From NCBI GenBank assembly GCA_027924645.1, contig BSBN01000888.1, positions 17,682,501 to 17,746,500 of the forward strand: a stretch of 64,000 bases of DNA, in the 5' to 3' direction. Shown here piece after piece: positions 46,201-58,017 of this stretch. A program made the translations under genes and the position numbers. Source of the stretch: Cunninghamia lanceolata. Its lineage: Eukaryota; Streptophyta; Pinopsida; Cupressales; Cupressaceae. The notes below the pieces were generated by a model. It did not search any database. It was not told where the DNA came from and saw only the letters and a list, made by a program, of their open reading frames with translations. The first letter of the stretch is position 1, and each line of letters starts with the position of its first letter.

Positions 46201-49200
46201 CAAGTGGGGTACTCAAGTTGACATAATCATGGGTGGATGAATAGATATATGCACTAAAGGAGAAGGGTATTGCAATAACAGTTGACAATAGGAGGAAAAG
46301 ATAAGATATTTTGGATGAGGAATATGATGATTTCCTTAGAGAAAAGAGAAAGTCTAATGGAGACAGGTTGCCTACTTAGAAGCAAGGAAAATAACCCTCT
46401 AGAGGAAAAAAGAAGATAGACAACGAACCTAAGGGGCTAATAATTGAGAGAATTGATATAACAGATGCAGGTGTAGCTACATCAGAATAGCCATCAGCCT
46501 CATCGGCATTGCCTCAAGTGGATAGACCAAAAGGAAAAAGGATCCTGAGGCATGTGGAAGAAACTACTGAAACACATGAGGAGGGCCAAGCATCACAAAA
46601 GAATGTAGAGGAGGATATCCTTTTTGAAAAGGAGCCTGCAGAGGATGAACTCATGATGGTCACCAGGAAAACAAAAGTAGTATCCTTAGTGTCATCACCC
46701 CCTAAGAAACAAAGAACACACATGAGGGGTGAAATAAGACATGACCCTATATTACTAAGGGGATCTGGTAGTGAAGTGTTCAGAAAAGAATTGCAACATG
46801 AGTTGCCAATTCCTACCATAATTTAATTTAAGACTGACAAGGCTGAAGAGCAAATGAAAGAAGCCACTAGACCAAGTCAAGGTGGTCAGTTCTCACTGGA
46901 GGACATTGTTGACCTATCAGATGATGAGGTGGTGTAGAACGTAGCCTCTCAGCATATGGAGACCCTTGCTTCTAACATTCGCATGACTCTAAATGGAACC
47001 CCATCAGCATAGAGGGTGATATTAAAAGAGTTGAAGGAAGTACGCCAAGAGGAGAAAGAAAATAGCCCAGAAAGGGCAGCCTAACAAATTCGGCTTGATA
47101 AGTCAGTTGATCAGGTAACTGGCCCTGCAGTGATAGACCTAACATATAGAGAGGAGGTAAGTCCCAAACATCAAGCAGGTGCACCTGATGAAGCAAAATA
47201 GATTGAAAGAGCTAAGCAAGTAGAAATAGATAGCAGTGCTATGGACATGGGCCAACAACACGATATACCAGCTGAGCCCAAGATTGTTGAAGTTTGACAA
47301 AGGGGCGAGGGGAACAATGTAACATCAGGTGATGATGTCTCCAAGACTCAAGAAATCTTAGGTGATAAAGAAACATTAGGTCATGAGGACCTTAAAACCC
47401 AGGAGGTGGATACATCAGGTGTGGAGGTGAGCATGATCCAAGATGAGGTTGATGCACCTAGTTCAAACACATTGATAACCACAGATACCAATATGCCTCA
47501 AGGTGACGAAATCCCTAATGTGGATGAAACACCGAAGGAGGGAGCACAAGATCAGGTTCAGGATCAGCAAATGGGTACACCACAAGATCCTCCTCGATAG
47601 AAGGAAGCTCCTCAAGAGAAAGAAGTACCACAGGATCCCCCTCATGAAGAGCATCATGAGGAAGAAATAAGGAAGTCACCATCTCCACTCAGAACAAAGG
47701 CAGTTATAGGAGATCAAGGTGGACATGATGATGCTAATAGAAGACAAGGATTTGGAGATGAAGTGCCTCAATGGCTCGAGAAGGAAATAGGTACAAAATT
47801 TGATTTTGAAATTCAAGAATTTGATGTTTCAACATTATTTTCAGAAACTATTATGAAGCCAAAGAGGAAGGCCAGGTTGACCTTGTCCATAAGAAGAGAT
47901 CCTGATACAGGTAGAAGGACTGCCCAGGTAGTACTTCCCATAGTTGAAAAAGAGAAAGGCAAGATCACCCTGGAAGAATTCCAGATTACAATAGTTGACC
48001 TAGGATTTGCCAATCAAGAGCAGGAGGCTCAAGAAGGAAAAGATATAATAGATTCTTTAAGCCAAAGGGTGAAGAAGGAAAAGGAGAAAAATAAGCAGCA
48101 TAAGGAGCACATTACCTAGCTGCATTCATACATAAAAGGGTTAATTAATCTTGATAATACATCGTCATATCAGGCAGTCCCATTGACTACAATTTCTTAG
48201 GAGGAGGTTAATAGATTGGACCTTATGAAGCATGAGTCAGTAACCTTGAGAAAGTGGATGGTATCCACAGTCATAGGAGCTGAGGAAGTAGTAAGGGCCT
48301 CTTTGCAGAGGTGGAAGTCATTAAGCATCTCTAAGAAGAAAGTTAATAAAATGCAGAATGAGACTAGAAAAAAGATCATTCTATTTAGAGAAAGCCTTAG
48401 GTGCTTTGAGTGAAATGAAGAGGATTAATCCTTAGATCCTGATAAATAACCAAGTACTGGATAATAACACTGCCATACTGATAGATATTTGGTATAAGGA
48501 CAACAGGTTTTAATGTGATGTACTGAAGAAATGCAGTGATAAATGAAGAGACATCAGTCTGAAACTGCACGATATGATGTCATATGAGGCAGAAGCCTTG
48601 GAGGCCTTAGAAGGAAAAATAGAGGGGAAAATTTAAAACTAAGATGCAAACTTCGTTGTTAAAGCTCTGCATGATAACTTTTAGCTGATGGCTGATGATC
48701 CTCTCACCCACCTGACGGAAGAAGCAATCAATAAGATCATGAGGATCAAGGTTAGGGTAGAAAATTATAATGAAACATCGAAAAGCAGGAAGGGTAAGTT
48801 AGAAACCCTTAGAGATAAGTTTGAAGCTCACAAGCACACCATTGCTAAGGCTAAAACATTGGATGGCGGAGAAATTGATAAGATAGTAGAAGCATATGAA
48901 AATATCAAGACAAGCATGAAGGTCCACATGTAGGAGGATATTCATCAGGGTGATGATGATACAGAAAGTGATGATCATGATGATCATGCTGAAGAGAAAG
49001 AACCTGAGGAGTAAGTGAAGATACACCAACAAGGAAATGCATGCATCAGATACTTAAAATAAAATGAGCTACCTAGATGGTTGCCAGCTGGTGACCTGTG
49101 CCATAGGAGGAGTTAACCAAGTCAAAGGAGAGAATATCCACTGTTGATCTTAAATGATAAATCTTGATCGTAGGTCATTTGTAACCGCTCCCTCACCTTA

Positions 49201-50033
49201 TTCTATAAAAGGTGTAGGGATGCCTTGTTTCAAACATTCAGAAGCTTAATTGAAATACGATTGCTGAAATATCAAGGCCTATTTCAAAGTTATTGTAAAC
49301 ATTCATGTTTTTCCACAATTAATGAAAGAGAAGACCATTTTGATTATAAATTATCAAAAATCCCTAGTAATCTACATTTGAATTCTTGATATATGCTTTG
49401 ATTTGCTGCGTCCCTTGGAGTGCTGATCAGTCTGCATATATTGTCTTCATTCATCATCCTTTGAAGTTAGCATCAACTATATCTAGCTGTGGAATGTCCT
49501 GGTGAAAATATGGTTTGATTTCTTCTCCTCATGACAGTATCAAGTGTGTATGTGACTCAATAGTTAAAGATTCATCTTAATTTGAAGTATTCATTTAAGA
49601 TTTCTTTCAATTTCATAAATTCACCATCACAATTGCAAATAACAGATCATCATAAGAAAATTAATATGAAATATGCTAAAATCTCATAGATAACTGAACA
49701 TTTATAGCATATTTGAAGTTAAAGCATGTTAAATAGATAAATATAATGCCAAGATTTGAGTATAAACAGATCATTTGAAGGAGTATACTGTGTAGAATAA
49801 CCTTCTCTGTAGCATCTTTATAGAAACAAAATCCTGCTGATGAGCAAATGTAAGGCCCCTGAATGGAAAATAGCAGCACACATCAACCATTGAGTAATGT
49901 TAGTTGATTAAGAACTAATCCATGGAGAATTGGGATCATGAATTCTTTGAATTCATCGTATCTGTCAAGATGAGTAAAGGTTCTTGTGTAACTTTTATTC
50001 TATGTTTGTTTATGACTAACATCATGATCAACA
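43226..50033 (+). repeat. Giant element 3' LTR (6808 bp)
   Basis: Starts TGTTGTATGGTTACACAACA and ends CATGATCAACA, followed by the GTAAC target duplication. It matches 26240-33247 throughout but lacks the 301-bp duplication, and it retains the sequence near 44790-44880 that is deleted in the 5' LTR. It holds the second copy of the LTR-encoded ORF, the candidate intron (about 44467-44662) and the TATA box at 49204-49212. Confidence 0.93.
44669..49014 (+). pseudogene. LTR-encoded protein of unknown function (3' LTR copy)
   Basis: Second copy of the frame at 27664-31927, from ATG 44669 to TAA 49012-49014. Here the region missing from the other copy is present (GDTHQGNIDIAAWSSRM, NIFVSGMWYLARFPYSI). 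A one-base insertion near 45043 shifts the frame, TGA at 45588-45590 replaces an AGA of the other copy, and several CAG or TGG codons have become TAG. The three-part layout (globular, charged disordered, coiled coil with acidic tail) is the same. In the genomic RNA this copy would be the 3'-terminal reading frame, after pol. Function unknown. Confidence 0.8.
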
Positions 50034-50038
50034 GTAAC
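50034..50038. other. Target site duplication GTAAC, right copy
   Basis: Perfect match to 26235-26239. It directly follows the CA end of the giant element's 3' LTR. Confidence 0.93.
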
Positions 50039-50510
50039 CTACAGCTCAGAATGTCTAAGGCACTTGGAACATCAAAATAGACCTCCCCTAGTGTTTATCT
50101 TCACACTTTGACATGTTGACATATTCTGTTGGGCCCCATGAGGTGTAGAATACAAAATTTCACTCCTAGCACCTTTCCACTACATGAAACTTAAGCATTT
50201 TGAAACAATGTGTTCTTTGCTACCACAGACAAAAGAAATTGATTTAAAAAAATGAGGTATGTATTTGTAGGTGGACCCAAAGTCAACCTATACATGGAAA
50301 TAAGATGTTCCTAGGTGTCATAGTTTGATGAAACAACTAGTCCAAAGTTAGAGACCTTTTTGTCTTAGGGCTCTTAAGAGATTGTATCTATCCAATGTAG
50401 CTAAGAACAACCAGGCAGTTTCATCACTCAAAAGACACCTCCCCTAGCATTTATCTATCAACTCAAACATTTTTTCACCATATGTTAGGCCCCATCAGAA
50501 AATACTACAT
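50039..50510 (-). repeat. Right arm of the palindrome, outer part
   Basis: Continues the reverse-complement array cut at 26239, with marker words at about 50082 and 50432. The outermost unit contains the reverse complement of the variant form at 24377-24560, including GGGCTCTTAAGAGATTG. Each arm thus has four units in mirrored order. The outer limit is vague, about 50470-50520. Confidence 0.82.
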
Positions 50511-50639
50511 CATAATCTAAAATAAATAATAATTTTCATTAACATATTACCTGGTTCAAGCCGAACCCTTTGCATCAAGGCAAATCAACACTATGTTCTT
50601 TTCATAGTAATGTGTTCTTTTCATAGGAATAGGCTACTA

Positions 50640-50750
50640 TTAACATTGGAAATTGCAATGGATGGCAAGGGAGTAGGTCAGCAGGAGTTGGCACAGGAGT
50701 TGGAGTTTTAAATTTTGGCAATGGGAGATCTATAGATAGAAAGTAGGGAG
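50640..50750 (+). pseudogene. LINE ORF1-like fragment, part left of the Copia insertion
   Basis: An ATG-led frame (MDGKGVGQQELAQELEF) is followed by stops and ends at the Copia LTR. The frame resumes at 63303 beyond the element, where the DUF4283 domain identifies it. The short length and broken frame limit confidence for this part. Confidence 0.4.
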
Positions 50751-52236
50751 TGTTGCAAGTATGTGCCTAATCAGTGTTGTCATTGATGTCAACATATCTG
50801 TGTTGTCACTGGTGTCAATTGTGCCCACATTTTGTTACTTTCTTCTAGATATTGAGGATATTGAGAAAATTAGCTCATCCGGTAAAAATAAAGAATGGAA
50901 AAATAGTTGAAAAGAATCCTCTGCATTTCCTGTAGAATAAATATGTTTGCCTAGAGATTGGAAGTCATTTAAAAGCATGTCTAAAGATGTTATATTCCAA
51001 GGTTGAGCCTTTAGAATTAAAATTTGAGCAAGTTGTGTTCACCAATGTGAAAATTGCTTTTTCTATATGTTTAGTGGTGATAGGGAGAAAGTATTTTGCT
51101 CTGTATTCCTCCACATTGAAGTATTTTGGTCTGCGGTTCTAGAATTAAGTCTGTGACGATGTTAAGTACCTTCAAATGCAAGAATGTGTGATTTGGCAGT
51201 CTGCAAGCTATCTTTTTCTATTGATAGTTGCTAATAGTGTTGTTCTTGTGCTTTGGTTTGAAGAATCTTATTGACAGAGCGATTAGATATTATACAAGTA
51301 CAATGTGCTTGTGGACATCTCTTGATCATGTTCCTACTTTTGGATTGGTTTGCAAAGAGAAAAATTAATCGTGAATGAAGAATGTTCTGGCAAACCTAGT
51401 GCTATCATCAGTCTTAGCTAACAGGGTTGAATTCATTATTTGTGGAGATGTATTAAAGATTGTAGAAAAGTGTTGTGGCATGGAATTTTGTGTTTGAGTT
51501 CCAACTAAGGTGTAGCATGATCCTCATACATCTTTACATCTTTTCCTTAGCTTAATTTGTATTAGGTCCAGACCTATTTTATATATAATTGTAATGCCAA
51601 CCTTGGAGATTGATCCAATGGTTGATGAATGTAATGCCGACCTTGATGCACATTCCAAGGTTAATGAATTGTATAAAAGCATGTAATGAAGGTGCAAAAA
51701 AGTGTGTGTGGTGTGATGATAAAAAGATAAGTGTCAAGGTGTGAAAGAGTAGAGCAGAGAAATAATATTGTGCTTAAATGGAACTAAACCATGGCATAGA
51801 GTAGATATTGCTGAATCAGTTCACCCTTTTGGCAGTGAGCCACCTTTTGGCAGTGAGCCACCCTTTGGCAGTGAGCCAGCCTTTGGCAGTGAGCCACCCT
51901 TTGGTAGTGAACCACCCTTTGGTAGTGAGCCATCCTTTGTGGTGATCAATTTGGACAGTGAGCCCTATAGGTAGTGAGCCTCTATTTTCTGATATTGATA
52001 TAACATATATATTTTTGTGGGCTAATACCCACCATGGCTTTTCTCTTCTAGGGTTGTCCACATAAAAATCTGATGTCTTCTGTGTTGATTATGTTATTGT
52101 CTTGAACTTCTCATTTCATGCTTTCATGGTTATTTCTAGATATAAGTAATTGATAAGTTGATGTTCATAATTGGTTAAAAGTTTTAGGACAATTGATTCA
52201 CCCCCCTCCCTCTCAATTGTCTGGTGTAGTTCAACA
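50751..52236 (+). repeat. Outer Copia 5' LTR (1486 bp)
   Basis: Begins TGTTGCAAGTATGTGCC and ends GTGTAGTTCAACA, with a diverged partner at 61917-63302. Part of the 100-bp length difference comes from an 18-bp repeat array (51826-51935) that has about six full units here and three in the other LTR. Confidence 0.93.
51826..51935 (+). repeat. 18-bp minisatellite inside the LTR
   Basis: About six units close to CCCTTTGGCAGTGAGCCA. The 3' LTR has three full units plus decayed ones at about 62963-63020. Because 18 is divisible by three, one frame reads PFGSEP repeats, which I treat as incidental. Confidence 0.92.
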
Positions 52237-52252
52237 ATAGGTATTAGAGCCA
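52237..52252 (+). other. Outer Copia primer binding site
   Basis: ATAGGTATTAGAGCCAAG follows the LTR. It resembles the initiator-methionine tRNA complement TGGTATCAGAGCC with two or three changes. Confidence 0.75.
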
Positions 52253-52294
52253 AGTTCCTCAAAAGAAAGCCTAACAACTTGAGGAAGATCTAGG

Positions 52295-53301
52295 ATGTCT
52301 TATAAGAGGGAAGCTCTGCATTTTGATGCAACAAATTATGCTCTTTGGAAGGTGCAAATGAAAAGTCATCTCCTCTATCTTGGTTATAAAGTATGGCTAG
52401 TTACACAGTCACAAGTTGTCATGCTTGAAGGTGGCTTAACAATTGAGGATGATATCAAAGAATATGAGTTGGATGCCAAAGCCAAGGATTCTCTATTAAT
52501 TTCTTTAAGTGACTTAGTGTTGACAAAATTTGTGGACCTTGAATCTATAAATGATGTATGGGAGAAGCTGAAAAATCTATATGAAGGAGATGATTCTATA
52601 AGATAAGCTAAGCTATAGAGACCAAAAGTGAAATATGAGGGTTTGAAGATGAATGAAGATGAAAACATAACAAACTTTATGCAAAGAGTTGATGAACTTG
52701 TCACTGGAATAAAAGGTATGGGAGGAACTTTCAGTGATAAGGAAATTATGATGAAAACTATTAGATCACTACCAAAGTCCTATAGTCACAAGGTAGCCGC
52801 TATTGAAGAATTTATGACTGTGAAAACTATTGATAGAGATCAGTTACTTGGAAAGCTTACAACCTTTGAGATGAAAGAATTTGGTGATGCCCTAACAAAA
52901 GTTGAATCATATTTTAAAGCCAGTACTTCAAAAAGGATTTCTAGAGCTGAGAAATATAAAGTGGATGATGACTTTGATGAAATTGAAGCTAACTTTGTTA
53001 ATAGGTTGTAAAGAGGTTCTGGTTTAAGTTCAAAGGTAAATTAGCTTTCAATTGTTTCTCTTGTGGTAAAGTAGGACATTATGCTTCCAGATGTCCTGAG
53101 AGAATTGAAAGAAATAAGAAAAGATATGAGAGCAGGCCTAGAGTTCCAAAGAAATATTACTATGTTAGAGATTTTGATGATAAAGGAGTGACCGATGATG
53201 AATCTAATGATGCTACTACTAGTGAAAATGAATGCCTATTTATTGCTATTAAAGAAGATCCTATGTCTATTAATTCTGGTAGTTGTGTGAAGGAAGAAAA
53301 A
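52295..53301 (+). pseudogene. Outer Copia gag
   Basis: Starts at ATG 52295 (MSYKREALHFDATNYALWKV), followed by a typical Copia gag domain of the UBN2 kind: WEKLKNLYEG, MNEDENITNFMQRVDELV, IRSLPKSYSHKVAAIEEF. Stops occur at 52604, in the codons just after, and at 53009. After a frameshift near 53030 comes a CCHC zinc knuckle (CFSCGKVGHYASRC, 53053-53094), then an acidic stretch up to the point where the nested element enters after CVKEEK. Confidence 0.9.
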
Positions 53302-53863
53302 TGTTGTTATATGGAGCCTAATCAGACTCAGAGGTTATATTTACCCCACTTTTATCGGCGCGGTTTCCCCCCACATTCCTATGGGGTCAAGGGGCAGTGC
53401 CCCTTGCGGGGGTTTGGGGGCAGTGCCCCCAAGATAGGGTCAAGGGGCAGCACCCCTTGCGGGGTCCAGGGGCAGCGCCCCTGGCGCGTTCCCTATCGCG
53501 ATATAGGGTCGTGGCAATACAGGGCGATATAATGCACTGGGAGTTAATTTTTTCATTGACCGACATAAGAAAACCCTATTTTGTAACCGACAAAAAGATT
53601 GATAAAAAGCGGCTAAGGGTTAGGGTTTTGGTATTGTATTGTAGCATTTTGCAGCAGTATTGAGTTGCAGGGATTGCTGATTGTAATCGGTTTGATTTAC
53701 TGGATAATAATATTGGACTCTCTATTTGGTGGATGTAGCTCGAGTTTGGGTGAACCATGTTAAAAATTGTCTCTCGCTATTATTATTATTTCTGTGTATT
53801 TCCATTTCTCTGTTTAATCTTTATTTGCATTTAATTGATATCTTCTGTCGGCTAACCCTAACA
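53302..53863 (+). repeat. Nested Copia 5' LTR (562 bp)
   Basis: Begins TGTTGTTATATGG and ends CTAACCCTAACA. It contains GC-rich hairpins of the form CAAGGGGC-AGC-GCCCCTTG in a decayed state: several CG dinucleotides read TG or CA compared with the 3' LTR. Confidence 0.94.
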
Positions 53864-53865
53864 AG

Positions 53866-53878
53866 TGGTATCAGAGCA
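53866..53878 (+). other. Nested Copia primer binding site
   Basis: TGGTATCAGAGCA lies two bases after the 5' LTR and matches the initiator-methionine tRNA complement. Confidence 0.93.
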
Positions 53879-53929
53879 GGTTGTGTTCGATTATCGTCTA
53901 CAGGAAAGTCTCACAGTTGAGTGAGAGCA

Positions 53930-56900
53930 ATGGCGGACAAGGGTAAAACGAAGGTTGATAAATTCAATGGGCAGAACTATCAGTTATGGAAGATGCAGAT
54001 GGAGGATTACCTCTATCAAAAGGATTTATGGAGGCCGTTGGAAGGAGTAGCCAAGAAACTGATAACAATGTCTGATGAGGATTGGAATCTTCTTGACAGA
54101 AAGGCACTGGGAACCATTCGGTTGTGCCTGGCACTGTCGGTGGCATTCAATATAACAGAAGCGAAGACAATAGATGGTCTGATGAAAGCTTTGGCAAAAT
54201 TATATGAAAAACCCTCAGCCTCAAATAAGGTATTTCTCATGAAGCAGTTGTTTAATTTGAAAATGGTTGAAGGTGGATCTGTGACAGGTCATTTAAATGA
54301 ATTTAATACGATTGTCAGTCAATTAAGTTCTATAAATGTAAAATTTGATGAAGAAGTTAGAGCTCTCTTGATATTATGTTCATTGCCTGAAAGCTGGGAT
54401 AGTTTGGTAATGGCGGTTAGTAACTCTGTTTCTGGTTCAAATACCCTAAAATTTGATGATGTTGTTGGTATTATTCTGAGTGAGGAAATTCGTAAGAAAA
54501 GCTCAAGTGGATCCAAATCAGGCAATGTTTTGAGTGCAGAAAGTAGGGGCAGATCAAAGGAGAGAGGAAAAGGTTCTGGAGGTCATGGGAAGTCACGAGG
54601 AAAATTAAAGGACAAAAGATCCCAAACCAGAGGACAGAAGGATTGCTGGTACTGTGGAAAACCAGGTCATCTAAAGAAAGATTGCTGGTCTCGAAAGAAT
54701 AAAGAAGGAGACAAACAAGAAGGCAATAAGGAAGCAAATGTGGTAAGCAATAAGTTTGAAGATGATGCTTTGATTCTTTCCCTAGATAATGCTGATGATT
54801 CATGGGTTTTAGATTCAGGGGCCTCATTTCATGCTACACCCCATAGAAGTTATTTCCTTGATTATGTCCAAGGGGATTTTGGGCTAGTTTATTTGGGAGA
54901 TAACGAACCCTGTCAGATTGTTGGAAAGGGAAGAATCAAGATTAAGTTGCAGAATGGGAATCATTGGCTACTACAAGAGGTAAGGCATGTTCCAAGGCTC
55001 AGTAGGAATTTAATTTCAGTGGGGCAGCTAACTGAACAAGGTTGCACTATTACATTTACTAATAAAAATCGGAAGGTTTCAAAAGGTGCCTTAGTAGTAG
55101 CAAAAGGTGTGAAAGTAGGCACCTTATATCTTTGTACATGTCATACTGTTCCTTCTACTTTAGCTGTTACAGAGAAAAAATAAATAGGTTCAGGAACAGT
55201 TGCTGCAGGTTTGCAGGAAGAGACTGGAAAAGTTGCTGCAGGTTTTGAGACAACACTGTGGCATAACAGACTTGGGCATATGAGTGAAAAAGGTATGAAG
55301 GTACTTCATTCTAAGAAAGTTTTACCAGGTCTGAAATGTATTAATATGGATTTCTGTGAAAGTTGTGTGTATGGAAAACAAAAGAGAGTCAGTTTTCTCA
55401 AGGATGGGAAGCAAAAGAAAAATGAAAAATTGGAGCTTGTGCATACAGATGTATGGGGATCAGCTCAGGTATCTTCTCTCGATGGCTCTCGGTATTATGT
55501 TACATTCATAGATGATGCAACTAGGAAGGTCTGGATTTATTTCCTTAGACAGAAATCTGATGTATTTGAAACATTTAAGAAATGGAGAAGCTTGGTTGAG
55601 AATGAGACGGGTAAAAGATTAAAATGTCTCAGATCTGATAATAGCAGTGAGTATTACAGCAAAGAATTTGAAGATTATTGTTCCCTTAATGGAATTCGCA
55701 GGCAGAAAATGGTTCCAGGGACTCCACAGGAAAATGGAGTGGCTAAACGCATGAATAGGACAATAATGGAGCATGCAAGGACCATGAGATTGCATGCTGG
55801 GCTACCTTTAAACATGTGGGCAGAGGCTTTCCACACTGCTGTATATTTAATTAACAGAGGTCCTTCAGTTCCTTTAGGCTGTGGTATTCCAGAGGAAGCA
55901 TGGACAGGAAAGAAGGTGAGTTATTCTTTTCTAAAAACCTTCGGCTGTGAAGCATTTGTACATATAGATTCTGAAAATAGAACCAAGCTGGATGCAAAAT
56001 CAAAAAAATGTACCTTCATTGGATATGGCATTGATGAATTTGGTTATAGGCTTTGGGATTTTGAAAATCAGAAAATTGTGAGAAGCAGGGATGTTATATT
56101 CAATGAGAAGCTGTTGTACAAAGATCAGTTGCAGCAGCATGAGAAGAAAGAAAAGGATTATGTGGTGCTGGATGATACTCCAAATAGTGATGTTCCAATG
56201 GTTCCTCATGCTCCGCAACAGCAACCAGAAATACCACAAACTCTAGTGAATGTTAGACGGTCAACAAGGATCAGCAGACCTCCTGAAAGGTTTTCTCCCT
56301 CTTTGTATTCTATTTTGTTAACAGATGCTGGTGAACCTGAAGGGTATGATGAAGCTATGCAGGTGGATACACAGGTTCAGTGGGAGCTTGCAATGAAAGA
56401 AGAAATGGACTCCTTGCTGAAAAATCAGACTTGGGAATTATGTCAGTTACCTGCAGGTAAAAAGGCTTTACCAAATAAATGGGTTTACAGGCAGAAAGAG
56501 GAAGATGGAGGTAAGAAAATATTTAAGGCCAGGTTAGTTGTAAAAGGATTTGCACAGAAAAAGGGCATTGATTTTGATGAGATATTTTCTCCGGTTGTCA
56601 AGATGACTTCTATTCGTACTGTTTTAAGTATTGTGGCTGCTGAAGATTTACATTTGGAACAGCTAGATGTTAAAACTACCTTTCTCCATGGTGATTTGGA
56701 GGAGGAGATCTATATGGAACAGCCCCAAGGATTTGAGGTCAAAGGTAAGGAGAAACTAGTGTGTAGATTGAAGAAGAGTTTGTATGGCCTGAAACAAGCA
56801 CCTCGGCAATGGTATTTGAAATTTGATAGTTTTATGGCTGAGCAAGGCTACAACAGGTGTAATTCTGACCATTGTGTTTATTTTAAGAGGTTAGATAATG

Positions 56901-57885
56901 ACAGCTACATTATTTTATGTTTATATGTTGATGACATGCTTGTAGCTGGGTCTAACATGGATCACATAAGAGAGTTAAAACAACAGTTGGCACAATCATT
57001 TGATATGAAGGATTTGGGGGCAGAAAAACAAATCCTTGGTATGAAAATTTGCAGAGATAGGCTGAACAAAAAATTGACTCTATCTCCAGCTGCTTATGTT
57101 GAAAAGGTGTTGCAGAGATTCCACATGGAGAATGCAAAAGCTGTCAGCACACCTTTGCCTAGTCATTTGAAATTGACTAAGGACATGTGTCCTAAGACAC
57201 AAGAGGAGGAAGAGAAAATGTCCAAGGTACCATATGCTTCAGCTGTAGGCAGTTTAATGTATGCCATGGTATGCACGAGACCGGATATTGCACATGCTGT
57301 AGGAGTTGTTAGTAGGTATATGAGTCATCCCGAATTAGAGCATTGGAATGCGGTAAAATGGATTCTCAGGTATTTGAGAGGTACATCCAATAAACACTTA
57401 TGTTTTGGGGGCTCTAATACTAATTTAGCAGGTTATGTAGACTCAGATTTGGCAGGAGATATTGATACCAGGTGGAGTACTACAGGTTATGTCTTTACTG
57501 TAGGTGGAACAGCGGTAAGTTGGATTTCCAGGTTGCAAAAGGTGGTTGCTTTATCCACCACAGAGGCAAAATATGTAGCTGCCACAGGGCAAGCAAGGAG
57601 ATGATATGGCTGTAATCTTTCATGAATGAATTGGGCACACAACAGGTTAACAGTTATTTGTTTATAGACAGCCAGAGTGCCATACATCTTGCAAAGAATT
57701 CTGCCTTGCATTCAAAGACCAAACATATACAGTTGAGGTATCACTTCATTCGGTCGGTGTTGGATGATGGACAGTTACAGCTGGCAAAGATACATATAGA
57801 TGACAATCCAGCAGATATGTTTACAAAGGAAGTGACAAGGGAGAAGCTGAGCTCCTCTTTAGCTTCCGTTGGTCTTCTAGACTGA
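53930..57885 (+). pseudogene. Nested Copia gag-pol, nearly complete
   Basis: Starts at ATG 53930 (MADKGKTKVDKFNGQNYQLW). Order: Copia gag; CCHC knuckle CWYCGKPGHLKKDC (54644-54685); protease LDSGASFHAT; a TAA at 55181-55183; integrase with His, His, Cys, Cys (residues 18, 23, 49, 52 counted from 55211) and core Asp80 and Asp143. The catalytic Glu position, 179, is Lys (AAA, 55745-55747). RT follows with LYVDDML (Asp pair 56930-56935), then RNase H (VDSDLAGD, STTEAKYVAA). A frameshift at about 57598 and a TAA at 57613 precede the C-terminal part (57622-57885, DSQSAIHLAKN, DMFTKEV, ending GLLD). The family layout is that of plant Tork/TNT-like Copia; this placement is an inference. Confidence 0.94.
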
Positions 57886-58017
57886 ACACAACAAAAAAAG
57901 AACAGCGGAGTCCAGGGTGCTTATTTCCAGTGGGAGCTACAGGGTCAGTGGTGTTATGCTCAGTCTCCAAGTGGGAGATGATATGGTGTGGAGTCTGATC
58001 AATCTCCAAGTGGGAGA
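57886..58017 (+). other. Nested Copia 3' leader with polypurine tract
   Basis: Short noncoding stretch in which CTCCAAGTGGGAGA occurs twice (about 57964 and 58003). The second copy abuts the LTR and probably acts as the polypurine tract. Confidence 0.8.

Larger units (their letters stand above)
26240..50033 (+). mobile_element. Giant Ty3/Gypsy (Tat/Ogre-like) element with ~7-kb LTRs
   Basis: The 23.8-kb element has LTRs at 26240-33247 and 43226-50033, a perfect GTAAC target duplication, and an internal region with gag, protease, RNase H, RT, RNase H remnant and integrase in one orientation. RT and integrase motifs (VIYMDDLTVFSK, YYPQGNGLAESTNK) resemble the Tat/Ogre group of plant Gypsy elements, which is known for giant size and extra open reading frames. 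Each LTR carries a ~4.3-kb protein-coding region, which is far from usual. Internal 3' noncoding sequence and the first ~1.08 kb of the LTR are duplicated in tandem before the 3' LTR. All frames are broken by stops, so the copy is dead. Confidence 0.93.

Noticed and set aside
53188..53532. Open frame running from outer Copia gag into the nested LTR
   Set aside because: It crosses the nested element's boundary at 53302, so it is a chance fusion at an insertion junction.
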